Below are positions 41,981 to 53,410 of a stretch of 64,000 nucleotides of DNA, piece after piece (within the stretch, counting starts at the first letter, position 1; each line of letters begins with the position of its first letter). The stretch is taken from positions 205,142,690 through 205,206,689 of the forward strand of contig CP136069.1 in assembly GCA_032622095.1 (NCBI GenBank), read 5' to 3'. The position numbers and the translations under genes were made by a program. The notes beneath the pieces were generated by a model that worked only from the letters and a program-made list of their open reading frames with translations, made no database searches and was not told the DNA's origin. The stretch is from Siphonodentalium dalli (Eukaryota; Mollusca; Scaphopoda; Gadilida; Siphonodentaliidae).

Positions 41981-42233
41981 AGCCTTGAAATAGGGTGTCT
42001 GTCATTTGCCGAATGAGGTCCCCAGAGGGTGAATTTAGTGATGCTACCCCGCATAGCGGGCTAGCATCACAAAATTCACCCTCTGGGAACCTCATTCTGC
42101 TGAGGTGTAAGCAGAATGAGGTCCCCAGAGGGTGAATTTAGTGATGCTAGCCCGCTATGCGGGGTAGCATCACTAAATTCACCCTCTGGGGACCTCATTC
42201 TGCAAATGACAGACACACTATTTCAAGGCTTGG
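41981..42233. mobile_element. TPM element, compact form lacking the middle
   Basis: Two well-preserved palindromes separated by only gctgaggtgtaagc, with outer ends tagggtgtctgtcatttgcc and atgacagacacactatttca aggcttg. The lack of the usual middle section makes it the smallest form seen here. Confidence 0.87.
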
Positions 42234-42239
42234 ACATAT

Positions 42240-42440
42240 TTTGTTATTGGTCCGTTCGTCCGTCCATCTAGTCGTCTGTTCGCTATATTCATTACCTTAT
42301 CATAACTTAATAAGTCTGAACAATGGAATGAAATTTGGTATGTTTGTGGGTTTACTAGCACAAAATTCAGGTCAAGTTCAAATTCGGGTTCCGCCCGCAT
42401 TTTTAACCTGAGATACGGCCCTTTTTGTTGGAATTAGCAG
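42240..42440. repeat. Fragment of ccgtccgt-type dispersed repeat
   Basis: tccgttcgtccgtccatcta followed by cataacttaataagtctgaa and caatggaatgaaatttggta, the arrangement also seen at 43180 and 45230. Probably a tandem-core element remnant. 42441-42844 has no assigned feature. Confidence 0.6.
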
Positions 42441-42844
42441 CTAATTTCTGCTTCTTGAGTTTTAAATGTTTGCACTGGAGATGATCTTGTCTGCACTCGG
42501 ACACCCGGTGTGCTGCTCATAACTGTTCATGCAAGAATTTTGTTGATTAAAGATATATCAATTATGTTTTCATACCTGTGCGGAATTGAATGTGTGTGTG
42601 TGTGAAATGTTATCTAATATGTCGATCAATGGTTTGCATGAGATACGATCAGACGATCCCACACATGGTTTGCCTTGATATATAAATCATTGGACTCTCT
42701 CTGTCTCGATGGAATATTCAGTTCAATATTTTACCTTGAGCGGTTGGTCCCAGTCAGAGTGGGTGGATGTACTTCTAGCTGGAATATTACCTTATTGCCT
42801 CCTGCGTACTTCATCTATGTCTGCAGCCGAGTGGACGGTAAGTA

Positions 42845-43038
42845 CAGTAATGCCCTAAATAATCAACTCCTTAGCCACAGTAGAATTATGGGTAATTTTT
42901 CAGGATTTAGTCGGAAATATGGCTATTTGCTCCTGAGAGCTTTCCAATGAATGGCAACAAGCCATATATCTGACTAAATCCTGAAAAATTACCCATAATT
43001 CTTCTGTGGTTAAGGAGTCGATTATTTAGGGCATTACT
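42845..43038. mobile_element. FB1 foldback
   Basis: Full-length: cagtaatgccctaaataatc ... ggatttagtcggaaatatgg, loop tttgctcctgagagctttcc, and the mirrored arm to tatttagggcattac. Confidence 0.88.
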
Positions 43039-43049
43039 TTATCTGATGC

Positions 43050-43985
43050 ATGCAGAGGGTGAATTTAGTGAATCTAACTAAATTCACCCCTCTGAGGATC
43101 TCATTCTGCTTAGGCCTCATCTTTTCTGGAAAGTTTCTTTATTATGTCCCCGATCTCTGATGGAGATTTGGGGGTATATAGTGGGTCCGTCCGTCATTCC
43201 GTCGAGCCGTACGAACGTTTCAACTCATAACTTTGGTTTCGCTAACTCAATTCAGTTGATCTTTGGTATGCTAATAGACCAGCCGGGGGGACAAGATTTC
43301 CCCATAACTGCGATTTCGTCCGCCCATTTTTCCAGAGTTACGCCCCTTTTTGGACTTAGAAAATTCAGGTTTTCTGCTACTTATTTTGGTTTCCAGATGA
43401 TAACTTGATTTTGGATTGTTTATTTGCAAAACCTGTTTTTTTGTCTATTACCAATATCGCAATACAGGTCAAGGTAAAATTTCGGTTCAATCGGATAATT
43501 TTTGTGAGAGTTATGACCCTTTTTCAGTTTTTTTTTAGAAAATTCAGTTTTCCTTCTATTTTTGTGGCACCAGACCAAATTTGAAGCTAATATAGAACTA
43601 AATACTCATGAATAACATAACTTTACAAAGTGCCATTTAATAAGTATTTGCACAAAAATAAGAAAAATCCTCTCTGATTGTACAGTCGGGGGCGTTACCT
43701 CCGCCCAGCGGTGCACTTGTTATCTATTTTTTTTAGCTTAGTTTCTCTATCTATATCCCCAAATTGGCAGATGACACATTTCATAATCGATGTTCCCAAT
43801 GGGTGTACATCTCAATATTCACTATTTGGGAACTTCAATCATCAATAGCAGATGAGGCCTAAGCAGAATGAGGTCCCCAGAGGGTGAATTTGGTGAGGCT
43901 AGCCTACTATGCAGGATAGCATCACTAAATTCACCTCTGGGGACCTCATTCTGCAAATGACAGACACGCTATTTCAGACTTGGCC
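43050..43985. mobile_element. TPM element split by a ccgtccgt-type insertion
   Basis: TPM left part 43050-43146 and right part 43730-43985 (including a good right palindrome). Between them is a 43147-43727 insertion starting gtccccgatctctgatggag and ending cgcccagcggtgcacttg; ttat stands at both junctions (tttattat, cttgttat). The insertion contains ccgtccgt text and two units of atgataacttgattttggat / gagttatgaccc. Its class is unknown. Confidence 0.72.
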
Positions 43986-44004
43986 TGATGGCAGAAATTA
44001 TCTA

Positions 44005-44108
44005 GAGTAATGCCCTAAATAATCCACTCCTTAACCACAGCAGAATTATGGGTAATTTTTCAGGATTTAGTCGGAAATATGGCTTGTTGCCATTCATCGG
44101 AAAGCTCT
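44005..44108. mobile_element. FB1 left half
   Basis: agtaatgccctaaataatcc to gccattcatcggaaagctct, stopping at the palindrome centre where the 52-bp satellite begins. Confidence 0.85.
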
Positions 44109-44640
44109 GATCTACCTGGATAATTACCAGCTGGACTCCTGTGTACTTACTCTCAGAGTACTTCTACCTGGATAGTGACCAGCTGGACTCCTGTGTACTT
44201 ACTCTCAGAGTACTTCTACCTGAATAGTTACCAGCTGGACTCGTCTCCTGTGTACTTACTCTCAGAGTACTTCTACTTGGATAGTTACCAGCTGGACTCC
44301 TGTGTACTTACTCTCAGAGTACTTCTACCTGGATAGTGACCAGCTGGACTCCTGTGTACTTACTCTCAGAGTACTTCTACCTGGATAGTTACCAGCTGGA
44401 CTCGTCTCCTGTGTACTTACTCTCAGAGTACTTCTACTTGGATAGTTACCAGCTGGACTCCTTTGTACTTACTCTCAGAGTACCTCTACCTGGATAGTTA
44501 CCAGCTGGACTCCTGTGTACTTACTCTCAGAGTCCTTCTACCTGGATAGTTACCAGCTGGACTACTGTATGCTTTAATAATACTCTCAATGTACCTCTAC
44601 CTGGATAATTACCAGCTGGACTCCTGTGTACTTTCTTCCT
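44109..44640. repeat. 52-bp satellite, about 10 copies
   Basis: Unit agtacttctacctggatagt taccagctggactcctgtgt acttactctcag. Two units carry an extra ctcgtc duplication (58 bp). Similar text, gtacttctagctggaatatt acc...cctgcgtacttc, stands alone at 42768-42815 and may be the single-copy ancestor. Confidence 0.92.
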
Positions 44641-45165
44641 CTCCGTCTGGCAGTATACCCAGGCAGCCTAGTAACAGCATGTGTGAGTGTCTGGGTCATA
44701 CTAGACTTCGCTGTATATTCTTTTGGAATCATTTAGCACACAGTTTATTCCCCAATTCATCGCAGCCTTCACCTGTGCCTGCAGTTTTATTGTGAGGGAA
44801 ATATCTTTAATTAGAAATTACCAGCTGCTTTATGATCAAAGCTTTTATTACCTGAAATCAGAATGTAATGATGCTTGAAGTGGGTCCATGTGACATAACG
44901 TAAATCTGACAAAAGTCTGTATAACAACTATCATCAAACAGTATATGCAAAAATGTATCAATTTCGTGTTTATTTTCAGTATTAATTACTCTCCAATAAC
45001 AAGATTTCTCATATCAAAACCATTATGTAGACATTACTGTTACAGTGGCATTACCAATAAAAGTCCAGTTAGTCCAATAAGATACCAAATTTAATCAAAT
45101 TGATGGTAAACAATATTAGAAAAGGTTAAAGGTCTTTCAATGAAGCTTTGGTGATGATCCTCTTT
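44641..45165. other. No gene recognised
   Basis: A 68-codon frame (44589-44795) begins in the satellite and continues into this region; no family is recognised. The remainder is AT-rich. Confidence 0.4.
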
Positions 45166-45800
45166 TTAATTTTTTTAACCTTGGTTTATTGTTCCCTAAA
45201 ATTTTCCGAGGACTATTGTAAACAGCCGTGTCCGTCTGTCTGTCCGGAGTTATAACTCCAGTAATTATCATATCCGATTTGATTGAAACTTGGTATGCAG
45301 GTGTCTCAACCAAGAACACAGGTGCTCTCACTTGTTCATTTTCCGGATGATATCTCAAGTTTGGATCCTTTAATTGCAAATACTGTTTTTATGTGGATCA
45401 GTCATATCAAGATACAGGTTGAGTTCTAATTTGAGTTTGATCCGATGATTTTTCCTAGAGTTATGGACTTTTTTTCACTTGGAAAATTCAATTTTGCTTC
45501 ATTTTTCTTTGGTTTTTCAGATGATAAGTCAAGTTTGGACTGTTCAATTGAAAATTCTGTTTTTTTGTGAGTCATTGATATCAAAATACAGGTCAAGTTC
45601 GAATTTGAGTTTGATCCGATGATTTTTCTCAGTTATGGGCTTTTCGACTTAGAAAATTAAATTTTTCTTGTTTTTGCTTTGGTTTCCGGATGATAACTCA
45701 AGTTTGGATTGTTTAATTGGAAATTCTGTTTTTTGTGGGTCCAATGATTTTTCCCAGAGTTATGGGCCTTTCGACTTTGAAAAACATTTTTTATAATTTT
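45166..45800. repeat. Degenerate tandem units (gataactcaagtttgga)
   Basis: About four diverged units each with cagatgataagtcaagtttg, tcaagatacaggttgagttc, gtttgatccgatgatttttc and gagttatggg. Units are 100-170 bp. The same vocabulary occurs in 43380-43560, so these are parts of one dispersed tandem-core element. tgtccgtctgtctgtccg stands at its start. Confidence 0.7.
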
Positions 45801-46045
45801 CTGTATGAGGGTACCTTCATGGTGTAATCAACTCCTCCTACAGTTTTGATCGTAGATACTTGAAACTTCAGAGTATTGTTACCCACATATTGGCGATATG
45901 TATATAGATGACAGAAAAATTATTTCTTTACACAATTATTAACCCTTTTGACTTAGAACATTTCAACATTATTTTTAATTTCTTTAACAAAGCGGCGTCG
46001 ACTTGCCATGTTTTCGGGGGACACTGTGGTCGGCTGACCTTTTAT

Positions 46046-46364
46046 TTTATTATGGACTTGTTCGGGTGCGTGAAATTGATAAGTTAGTACAGGCGCTATT
46101 TGCCAACCTGGGGAATGTAGCATTCTACTAACATGGCCGACAATTTCAAAGAAATCGGCCATACCACTCCATAGAAAACATCGTCTGAACTATGCTCAAT
46201 TGTAAATATTTACATCTCGATATGGGTAGCATCTATCGGCGATAAACTAACACAAATGATTTCGCCATCTAGTGTCATTGCATTTAATTAATATATAAGA
46301 ATGATGGTGTGTATTGTCAATTTTGATTGACCCTACTGGAGTGTTTCACATCACTTTAAAATCG
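46046..46364 (-). repeat. R370 dispersed repeat, reverse
   Basis: ttatggacttgttcgggtgc to gagtgtttcacatcacttta, with an internal deletion of about 50 bp compared with other copies. Confidence 0.75.
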
Positions 46365-46689
46365 GGTTCCATCCTGTCCGTGTTTATATTGGGCACTCTA
46401 TGCTAATAACCCAGGGATGAGCCTAGAAGTTTCAAATTGAAGTCACTATACTCCCTCTTTAGTTATTAACGAGAATTGGACTTATCAGGGAAATGTCATA
46501 AAGGCTGAAGTTCTGTTTGCACCCCAACACCACCCTTCTATTATACAATAAGTATTATGTCATGTAAGAGGCCATTTATAAAATGATTATAATAAGTAAA
46601 AACACTCTAAATATGCTGTTTTGTCATGCGGTATGATATATGAGAGAGAAGTCTCTTCTAAATAGGGAGAAGTGGCACATTTTAGGGAG
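46365..46689. repeat. Dispersed repeat ending in agatgtctcccaagtcaccc
   Basis: Shares aagttctgtttgcaccccaa caccacccttctat, gtatgatatatgagagagaa gtc and gtggcacattttagggagaa with 57850-58060 and 59960-60070. Its right end has the sequence that is tandemly amplified in the next feature. Confidence 0.7.
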
Positions 46690-47690
46690 AAGATGTCTCC
46701 CAAGTCACCCTCTAGGCTGGTCCCTCTCTCCCAAGTCACCCTCTAGGCTGGTCCCTCTCTCCCAAGTCACCCTCTAGGCTGGTCCCTCTCTCCCAAGTCA
46801 CCCTCTAGGCTGGTCCCTCTCTCCCAAGTCACCCTCTAGGCTGGTCCCTCTCTCCCAAGTCGCCCCTGGTCCCTGCATTAACCGATGTGAAACATCTAAG
46901 TTTTGCCCTCCCACCCCCTTGGCCTTGCTTTGATCTGACACCCCTGTTGCTTTGATCTGACACCCCTGTTGCTTCGATCCAAGTCACCCTCTAGGCTGGT
47001 CCCTCTCTCCCAAGTCACCCTCTAGGCTGGTCCCTCTCTCCCAAGTCACTCTCTAGGCTGGTCCCTCTCTCCCAAGTCACCCTCTAGGCTGGTCCCTCTC
47101 TCCCAAGTCACCTTCTAGGCTGGTCCCTCTCTCCCAAGTCACCCTCTAGGCTGGTCCCTCTCTCCCAAATCGCCCTCTAGGCTGGTCCCTCTCTCCCAAG
47201 TCGCCCTCTAGGCTGGTCCCTCTCTCCCAAGTCACCCTCTAGGCTGGTCCCTCTCTCCCAAGTCACCCTTTAGGCTGGTCCCTCTCTCCCAAGTCACCCT
47301 CTAGGCTGGTCCCTCTCTCCCAAGTCACCCTCTAGGCTGGTCCCTCTCTCCCAAGTCACCCTCTAGGCTGGTCCCTCTCTCCCAAGTCGCCCTCTAGGCT
47401 GGTCCCTCTCTCCCAAGTCACCCTCTAGGCTGGTCCCTCTCTCCCAAGTCACCCTCTAGGCTGGTCCCTCTCTCCCAAGTCGCCCTCTAGGCTAGTCCCT
47501 CTCTCCCAAGTCACCCTCTAGGCTAGTCCCTCTCTCCCAAGTCACCTTCTAGGCTGGTCCCTCTCTCCCAAGTCGCCCTCTAGGCTGGTCCTTCTCTCCC
47601 AAGTCGCCCTCTAGGCTGGTCCCTCTCTCCCAAGTCGCCCTCTAGGCTGGTCCCTCTCTCCCAAGTCGCCCTCTAGGCTGGTCCCTGCAT
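46690..47690. repeat. 31-bp satellite, about 28 copies in two blocks
   Basis: Unit ggtccctctctcccaagtca ccctctaggct, with rare Y changes (caccc/cgccc/caccttc). Block 1 is 46690-46866, block 2 is 46979-47690. Between them is a 110-bp interlude (ctgcattaaccgatgtgaaa ... ggccttgctttgatctgaca) that recurs after block 2 at 47684-47755. Confidence 0.95.
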
Positions 47691-47729
47691 TAACCGATGT
47701 GTAACATCTAAGTTTTGCCCTCCCACCCC

Positions 47730-48205
47730 CTTGGCCTTACTTTGATCTGACACCCCTGATGCTTCGATCTGACTGTAGACTGACACCCCTGATGCTTCGA
47801 TCTGACACCCCTGATGCTTCGATCTGACAGTAGACTGACACCCCTGTTGCTTCGCTCTGACACCCCTGATGCTTCGATCTGACACCCCTGATGCTTCGAT
47901 CTGACACCCCTGATGCTTCGATCTGACACCCCTGATGCTTCGATCTGACAATAGACTGACACCCCTGATGCTTCGATCTGACAATAGACTGACACCCCTG
48001 ATGCTTCGATCTGACAATAGACTGACACCCCTGATGCTTCGATCTGACAATAGACTGACACCCCTGATGCTTCGATCTGACAATAGACTGACACCCCTGA
48101 TGCTTCGATCTGACAATAGACTGACACCCCTGTTGCTTCGATCTGACACCCCTGTTGCTTCGATCTGACGCCCCTGTTTCTTCGTTCTGACGCCCCTGTT
48201 GAAGG
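47730..48205. repeat. 22/33-bp satellite
   Basis: Simple unit gacacccctgatgcttcgat ct (22 bp) and an expanded unit with an added tgacaatagac (33 bp); the latter repeats seven times in a row from 47940. Three frames remain open across it (for example minus-strand RSIRGVSLLSD repeats, 189 codons), because 33 is a multiple of three. This is not taken as a gene. Confidence 0.93.
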
Positions 48206-48499
48206 ATAGACTTATCATAGCCAATGAGTAATTTAGTTTCAATTTAGTCTTTTAAGATTGTTTTGATTCTTGTGTAAACCATCAATGTTTTACATAATCA
48301 TCATGACGTCAATATCAGATCAGGAGGTACGGATTTAGAACGTTGATCTAGATAAGTCGACTCTTAATGCTGTTATCGGTGCAAACTGAACTAAAAGTGA
48401 CTGATAAAATACCTGTGAGAAAGGGTCTGTGGGGCGTGACAGTGATAGGGTATCTTCTCCGTAAATGCTAGACTTGCTACTATTCCGACCTGAGAATAT

Positions 48500-48735
48500 G
48501 GAGCCAGACATTTGTAGAATGAGGAACCCCCAGATGGTGAATTTAGTGACGCTACCCCGCACATCTGGCTAGCATCACTACATTCACCCTCTGGGGACCT
48601 CATTTGTCTTAGGCCTCAACTGCTATGGGAGACCTAGTTCCCAGATTGTGAATATTGTGATGTCCACCCATTGGGCACCTCGATTATGCCATGTGTCGTC
48701 TGCTAATTTGTGGAAACTAAACTAAACAAGAACAA
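48500..48735. mobile_element. TPM element, left half
   Basis: agacatttgtagaatgagga with a good left palindrome and part of the middle section, cut by the neighbouring TTAA-A insertion at 48774. Confidence 0.75.
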
Positions 48736-48773
48736 GAAACTTTCTAAAGAAACCAATTTGATAATAACCCTTT

Positions 48774-49154
48774 ACCCAACAGAAGGGCCCTGTGCCAATG
48801 CATTCTCTTATATATGCGAGTCGACCATAGGTCGCCTCGCATATATAAGAGAATGCATTGGCTTAACACATTAAAAATTATAAAATTGTTAAAGAATGTA
48901 AGAAAAAATGGTAAAAAGTGTTAAAAAAAGAGGCCAATGCATTCTCTTATATATGCGAGGCGACCTATGGTCGACTCGCATATATAAGAGAATGCATTGG
49001 CACAGGGCATAACTGTAACTATCACAATGTGGTCAAGGAGCCGGTTCCAATGATATCCATATTTGTATGGTTCTATTGAGACAGACCCAAGATATTTTAG
49101 GCTGTTGAAGCTTTATTTGGCCGGTTTTGGCCGGTTTGTTGGGTAAAGGGTTAA
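48774..49154. mobile_element. TTAA-A element, copy 5
   Basis: Near-identical to copies 1 and 2. The poly-T stretch between hairpins is shorter. TTAA on the right, ATAA on the left. It is inserted in the middle of a TPM element. Confidence 0.86.
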
Positions 49155-49169
49155 TATTTTAGAAACGTG

Positions 49170-49618
49170 TTTACCCTTCCATGATTGGAGCTTCCTGAAT
49201 ACCCTGTGCCAGTGCATTCTCTTATATAAGCGAGTCTCCCATAGGGAGCCTTGCATTTATAAGAGAATAAATAGGCCTAACAATATGATGAATCTGTACA
49301 GAATAGTACGCTCCATCTGCGGCATTTTTTGGGTCGTCCACACTTTATTTGTGTATTTTTTATGTTACTATACACAGTTATATTCAAAACATTTATCTGA
49401 CATAAAAGGGGAAAAAATTAAAGAGTCCATACGCAAAATCATGTTATCTTATTCTATCACAAGGAGGGAGGTTCATAAATATATTGACGTTGCAAGCCAG
49501 TGCATTCTCTTTTTGTATATGCGAGGCTTCCTATGGGAGACTTGCATATATAAGATAATGCACTGGAAACAGGATGGTCAATGCTGCACCAGCACAGCTC
49601 CCATCATGAAAGGATTAA
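49170..49618. mobile_element. TTAA-B element, long form
   Basis: Ends acccttccatgattggagct tcc and gctcccatcatgaaagga ttaa. Two hairpins (ccagtgcattctcttatata and ccagtgcattctctttttgt) are separated by about 210 bp of unrelated AT-rich sequence holding a 123-codon frame (MMNLYRIVRSICGIF...). That frame has hydrophobic stretches but no family. Confidence 0.78.
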
Positions 49619-50700
49619 CAGAGTTAACCGAGAGGCTGAATCCTGCACACTGTTAACATTTTATTGTTAAACCTGTCACTTTAGCTGGATGTCGATGAGG
49701 TCTTCGGTTCCATTCAAAATACTTTAATAAATGTGTGATAATAATTTCATCCAGGTTCATGTCAGGTAATATTGTGTGACAGAAACTAATAAACGCTGAT
49801 TAATACATGGTTATAAAAATGCCAAATGTACTTCAATCATAAAAGGAAGCAACAACCCTGAAAAGGTCATTATATATAAGATGAACAGAGTTGTAGCCAG
49901 TTTAAGGGGTTAGTCGTTGCCATAGATATCATGATATATAAGATGATGATCAATGATAAATGTTAAAAGTGGTCAAAATTTAGGATTTTTTTTTTAGAAA
50001 CAAATTTGTTTTAAACAATTTTGTATTATATACATGGATAAATGTATCAGAATGAATATCACTGTTAAACAGTATACAAACTACTTTATGCGTCATATTG
50101 TTGTATTTTTCTGCCATACTGGGGATTATCGAAGGGCATTCTCTACCCCCTTTGTACCCCCTTAATGGAGGTCTGGTAGGACAGCAGCCCCATCTGCCAC
50201 CATCCTCCCACTACCGGTGTCCTCTATTTTGTTTTAGTTATAACTGTGCTAGGCTGGGTAAGCCAGGCTAGACTGGTCTCCTATCCTGAAGCATGTTAAA
50301 TATCGTTTGCGTTTATATTGGGCAAGCCAGCCCTGTCAATCGAGTCAGCTCAGTTAGAGAGATGGTTGAACGGTTCTCGCCCGCTTAACCAGGCCAGCTT
50401 TTTCGCATACGCGGTATAAGTACTTTGAGCCGGGCTGAAAGTGATCGGCATAACTAATTGGGCAGAGTAATGTTTCAAAATGATACACAACAACTGATAA
50501 AATTATGTGAATATGAGATTGACATCTGCGTGGGTCGCTATCTGCTAATGAAAATGTTATACAGACAGAGTAAAATTCTCTTTCGAGACCAACCCTATAC
50601 TGAAATCAATATGTTTATGTTTTTTTTGTAAGTAAAACAAAATTAGAAATAATCTTTGGAAATGGTTCACTATTTTATGGAATCATTTTATCTCTTATCT
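49619..50700. other. No gene recognised
   Basis: About 1 kb without a recognised repeat, open frame or splice-bounded coding segment. A T run lies at 49987-49996. Confidence 0.45.
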
Positions 50701-50702
50701 TT

Positions 50703-51213
50703 GAGGTAAACTATAAAACATGCATATTTCGCGCATACACATGTACAGCAGGTAAACTATAAAACATGCATATCACGCGCATACACATGTACAGCAGGTA
50801 AACTATAAAACACGCATATCACGCGCATACACATGTACAGCAGGTAAACTATAAAACATGCATATCACGCGCATACACATGTACAGCAGGTAAACTATAA
50901 AACACGCATATCACGCGCATACACATGTACAGCAGGTAAACTATAAAACACGCATATCACGCGCATACACATGTACAGCAGGTAAACTATAAAACATGCA
51001 TATCACGCGCATACACATGTACAGCAGGTAAACTATAAAACACGCATATCACGCGCATACACATGTACAGCAGGTAAACTATAAAACATGCATATCACGC
51101 GCATACACATGTACAGCAGGTAAACTATAAAACATGCATATCACGCGCATACACATGTACAGCAGGTAAACTATAAAACATGTGTATCACGCGCATACAC
51201 ATGTACAGCAGCA
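50703..51213. repeat. 46-bp satellite, about 11 copies
   Basis: Unit aggtaaactataaaacatgc atatcacgcgcatacacatg tacagc. Units differ mainly at cat/cac in aaaacaYgcat, alternating irregularly. Each unit has a mirrored core (catgcatatcacgcgcatac acatg). Copies are nearly identical, implying recent amplification. Confidence 0.95.
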
Positions 51214-51242
51214 TGTGCCTATCGGAATGAAGGCATTATGAC

Positions 51243-51592
51243 CATGCCTGAGTTTAGTGTGCCTGCCATTTGCAGAAAGTGGGCAAGCATCACTAAATTC
51301 ACACTCTGGCGACCTCATTCTGCATGGCCTCATCTGCTATGAGAGACATAGTTCCCAAATGGAGAATATTGCGATGTACTATGTGTCCTCTGCCAATTTG
51401 GGGATATAGAGAAACTAAACTAAAAAAGAATGGAATCTATGTGAAAATGTTAAAAATGAAACTTTCCAGAGAAGATGAGGCCTAAGCAGAATGAGGTCCC
51501 TGAGGGTGAATTTAGTCATTCTAGCCTGCTGGGTGGGATAGCATCACCAAATTCACCCTCTGGGGACCTCATTCTGCAAATGACAAGCACCG
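51243..51592. mobile_element. TPM element, left palindrome damaged
   Basis: gtgtgcctgccatttgcaga, half left palindrome, middle section and complete right palindrome (agaatgaggtccctgagggt / accctctggggacctcattc). Confidence 0.8.
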
Positions 51593-51699
51593 TCTCATAT
51601 AAACAGGCCCTGTGTAATTTTGTTATCATATAAACACCTCATGCTCTTAGCTCGGTTAACTGGGCTGGCCCTTAGTTACGCCCTATACTATGGGTGTTT

Positions 51700-51890
51700 A
51701 CTGCTACGCTGATCTGGCCATGCCAATGGGGCGATGGGTATATCTTGCAGGACAACACATTTCGGGATTTCACTTGATGCAAGTTATTTTAGGAAATTGT
51801 AGTAATGCTGATCTGGCCATGTCAATGGAGCACTAGCATTGGGGATATCTCGCAGGACAACACATTTCGGGTTTTCGCGGATGTATCTTC
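51700..51890. repeat. 93-bp direct duplication
   Basis: gctgatctggccatgccaat gg ... atatcttgcaggacaacaca tttcggg occurs at 51713 and again at 51807. 51890-52427 shows no other feature. Confidence 0.75.
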
Positions 51891-52427
51891 GCGGATGTCT
51901 CATTGTTGTAGTATGTAACTTTTTATGACTGCATTAATTGCTTTCGATGTTTAGGTATGAACAATGCTGGGCCACTCTTGAAGATTTTATTGTGGGAACA
52001 GAATGCATAATATAACAGCTAATTTTGCTGAGGACGTATGTTTCAGTTGGAATGTAGAATAAAGTTTGTATTGTGAAGTATCGGGCGTGTATTTAATCCG
52101 ATTAATAGATTTTTGGTCCGCATTTAGAGGCTTTCTGGTGTGGTGAATGAGAAACCTGTAGTAATAAGCCGTAGTTTTTGTATTAATTGGAAGGATTTGT
52201 TGTGTTAACGGAATTCTGAGGTGGTGCATTCATGTAACCAATATATTTTATATTATAATTTATATATATGCCTAATAATATGATCTTGAGAGAGTTACCA
52301 TTTCTGACTATGGTTTTCTTTTTATAACTGTAAGAGTTTGTACTTTGTTGAGATGACACACTGTGATACTGCAGTATATTAATTGCTTCAGACTAATTTT
52401 ACACTGCACATAAGAGACATCCTCAGA

Positions 52428-52807
52428 CAGGGGTGCCGGAAGAGGGGGGGGCAGAGGGTGCAGCTGACCCCCCTGCCCTTGACCAAGGGGGGCGAAAGGG
52501 GGCAGGACTTGCCCTTTTTCTGGAGACAGAAAATGCTTTTTGTGTGTTTAATCTCATGTTTTTATAGCAAAATTGACTTTTTTGGTCCAAATACCACCAA
52601 TTTCACAAGGAATATTAATTTTTTGTCAATTTTATCACAAAACGGCCATAAAAACCGACAAATACCTTTAAAATAGGGATTTTGCCACAATGAATTTATG
52701 GTTATTTTCCCGAGTTTGCGGAGAAAATGCCCTTTTTTGCGGAAAAGTGCCCTTTTTGTAGGCTCTGCCCCCCCCCCCCCTTCCCTTGGATGCTTCCGGC
52801 GCCCCTG
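52428..52807. mobile_element. hAT-like MITE (CAGGGGTGCCGGAAG), copy 2
   Basis: Ends CAGGGGTGCCGGAAG and CTTCCGGCGCCCCTG with perfect 8-bp duplications tcctcaga (52420-52427, 52808-52815). About 95 percent alike to 40207-40602 in the shared interior (gcccttgac, tttttctggagacagaaaat, ccaccaatttcacaaggaat). Lengths differ by C runs and one lost tgcccttttt unit. Confidence 0.92.
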
Positions 52808-53129
52808 TCCTCAGAGGCAATCATAAACTGATGGTTAGCGAGTAGCAATCAGTGCAGTTCTATTAAACGTTTGTCATCTTCAGTTTCAAAAAGAGTTTTT
52901 TTACCTTTATTGCAAATAAATCATATAGACTAGAAGATATTTAAATTGGGAAACAAGTTGTTACCTTCGAAGCCACTCTTGATAATTGATTCTAGTGCGT
53001 TTGTAGCAGGTTGAATGACTTTGGAGTGCTAGATGTTGCATTCCGAAGCCATGACAAATTTTATACCCTGAACAGTGCATTCAATTAATAAATATATGAA
53101 CATAGTCTACAGGGAAAAGCCACCTTTAG

Positions 53130-53410
53130 GGGGGGGGGGGTCTACTCTGTGCCACTCTTGATAATTATACCCACTTCCGAATGATGGGTGGTGGGGGGGG
53201 TATACTGGATTACATGCATCCGTCCGTCCATCAGTCCACCCATCCACTCATATATCTCAACCATGAGTTATCGCATCTCGATGAAATTTGGTATGCAGGT
53301 TTGTCATCAGGAGGGCTTTCAAAAGAGTGTTCATTGGCATTGTTCATATTTTCCATTCAAGAGTTATCCCTCCGAGTCATTCTTGTAGAAATTTCCAAAT
53401 GCTATAATAA
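53130..53410 (+). mobile_element. Tandem-core element fragment (second family)
   Basis: A G run, then ataattatacccacttccga, gggtatactggattacatgc, ccgtccgtcc, and one unit with gtatgcaggtttgtcatcag gagggctttc. It is the inverted counterpart of 17215-17540. 52816-53129 holds nothing recognised. Confidence 0.68.

Noticed and set aside
42660-42845. Possible plus-strand exon ending in gtaagt (…CSRVDG)
   Set aside because: One open frame with a donor-like word, but no acceptor, no family match, and part of it resembles the nearby satellite unit.
44589-44795. 68-codon frame leaving the 52-bp satellite
   Set aside because: Half of it is satellite; no homology or splice context for the rest.
46690-47690. 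CRISPR-like regular repeat
   Set aside because: Head-to-tail 31-bp units have no spacers, and the DNA is eukaryotic.
47673-48242. 189-codon repeat protein frame (RSIRGVSLLSD repeats)
   Set aside because: Produced by a satellite; frames on both strands are open equally and unit lengths of 22 bp break the frame pattern elsewhere.
49285-49656. 123-codon frame with hydrophobic segments
   Set aside because: Sits inside a TTAA-B element and reads through its second hairpin; no family recognised.
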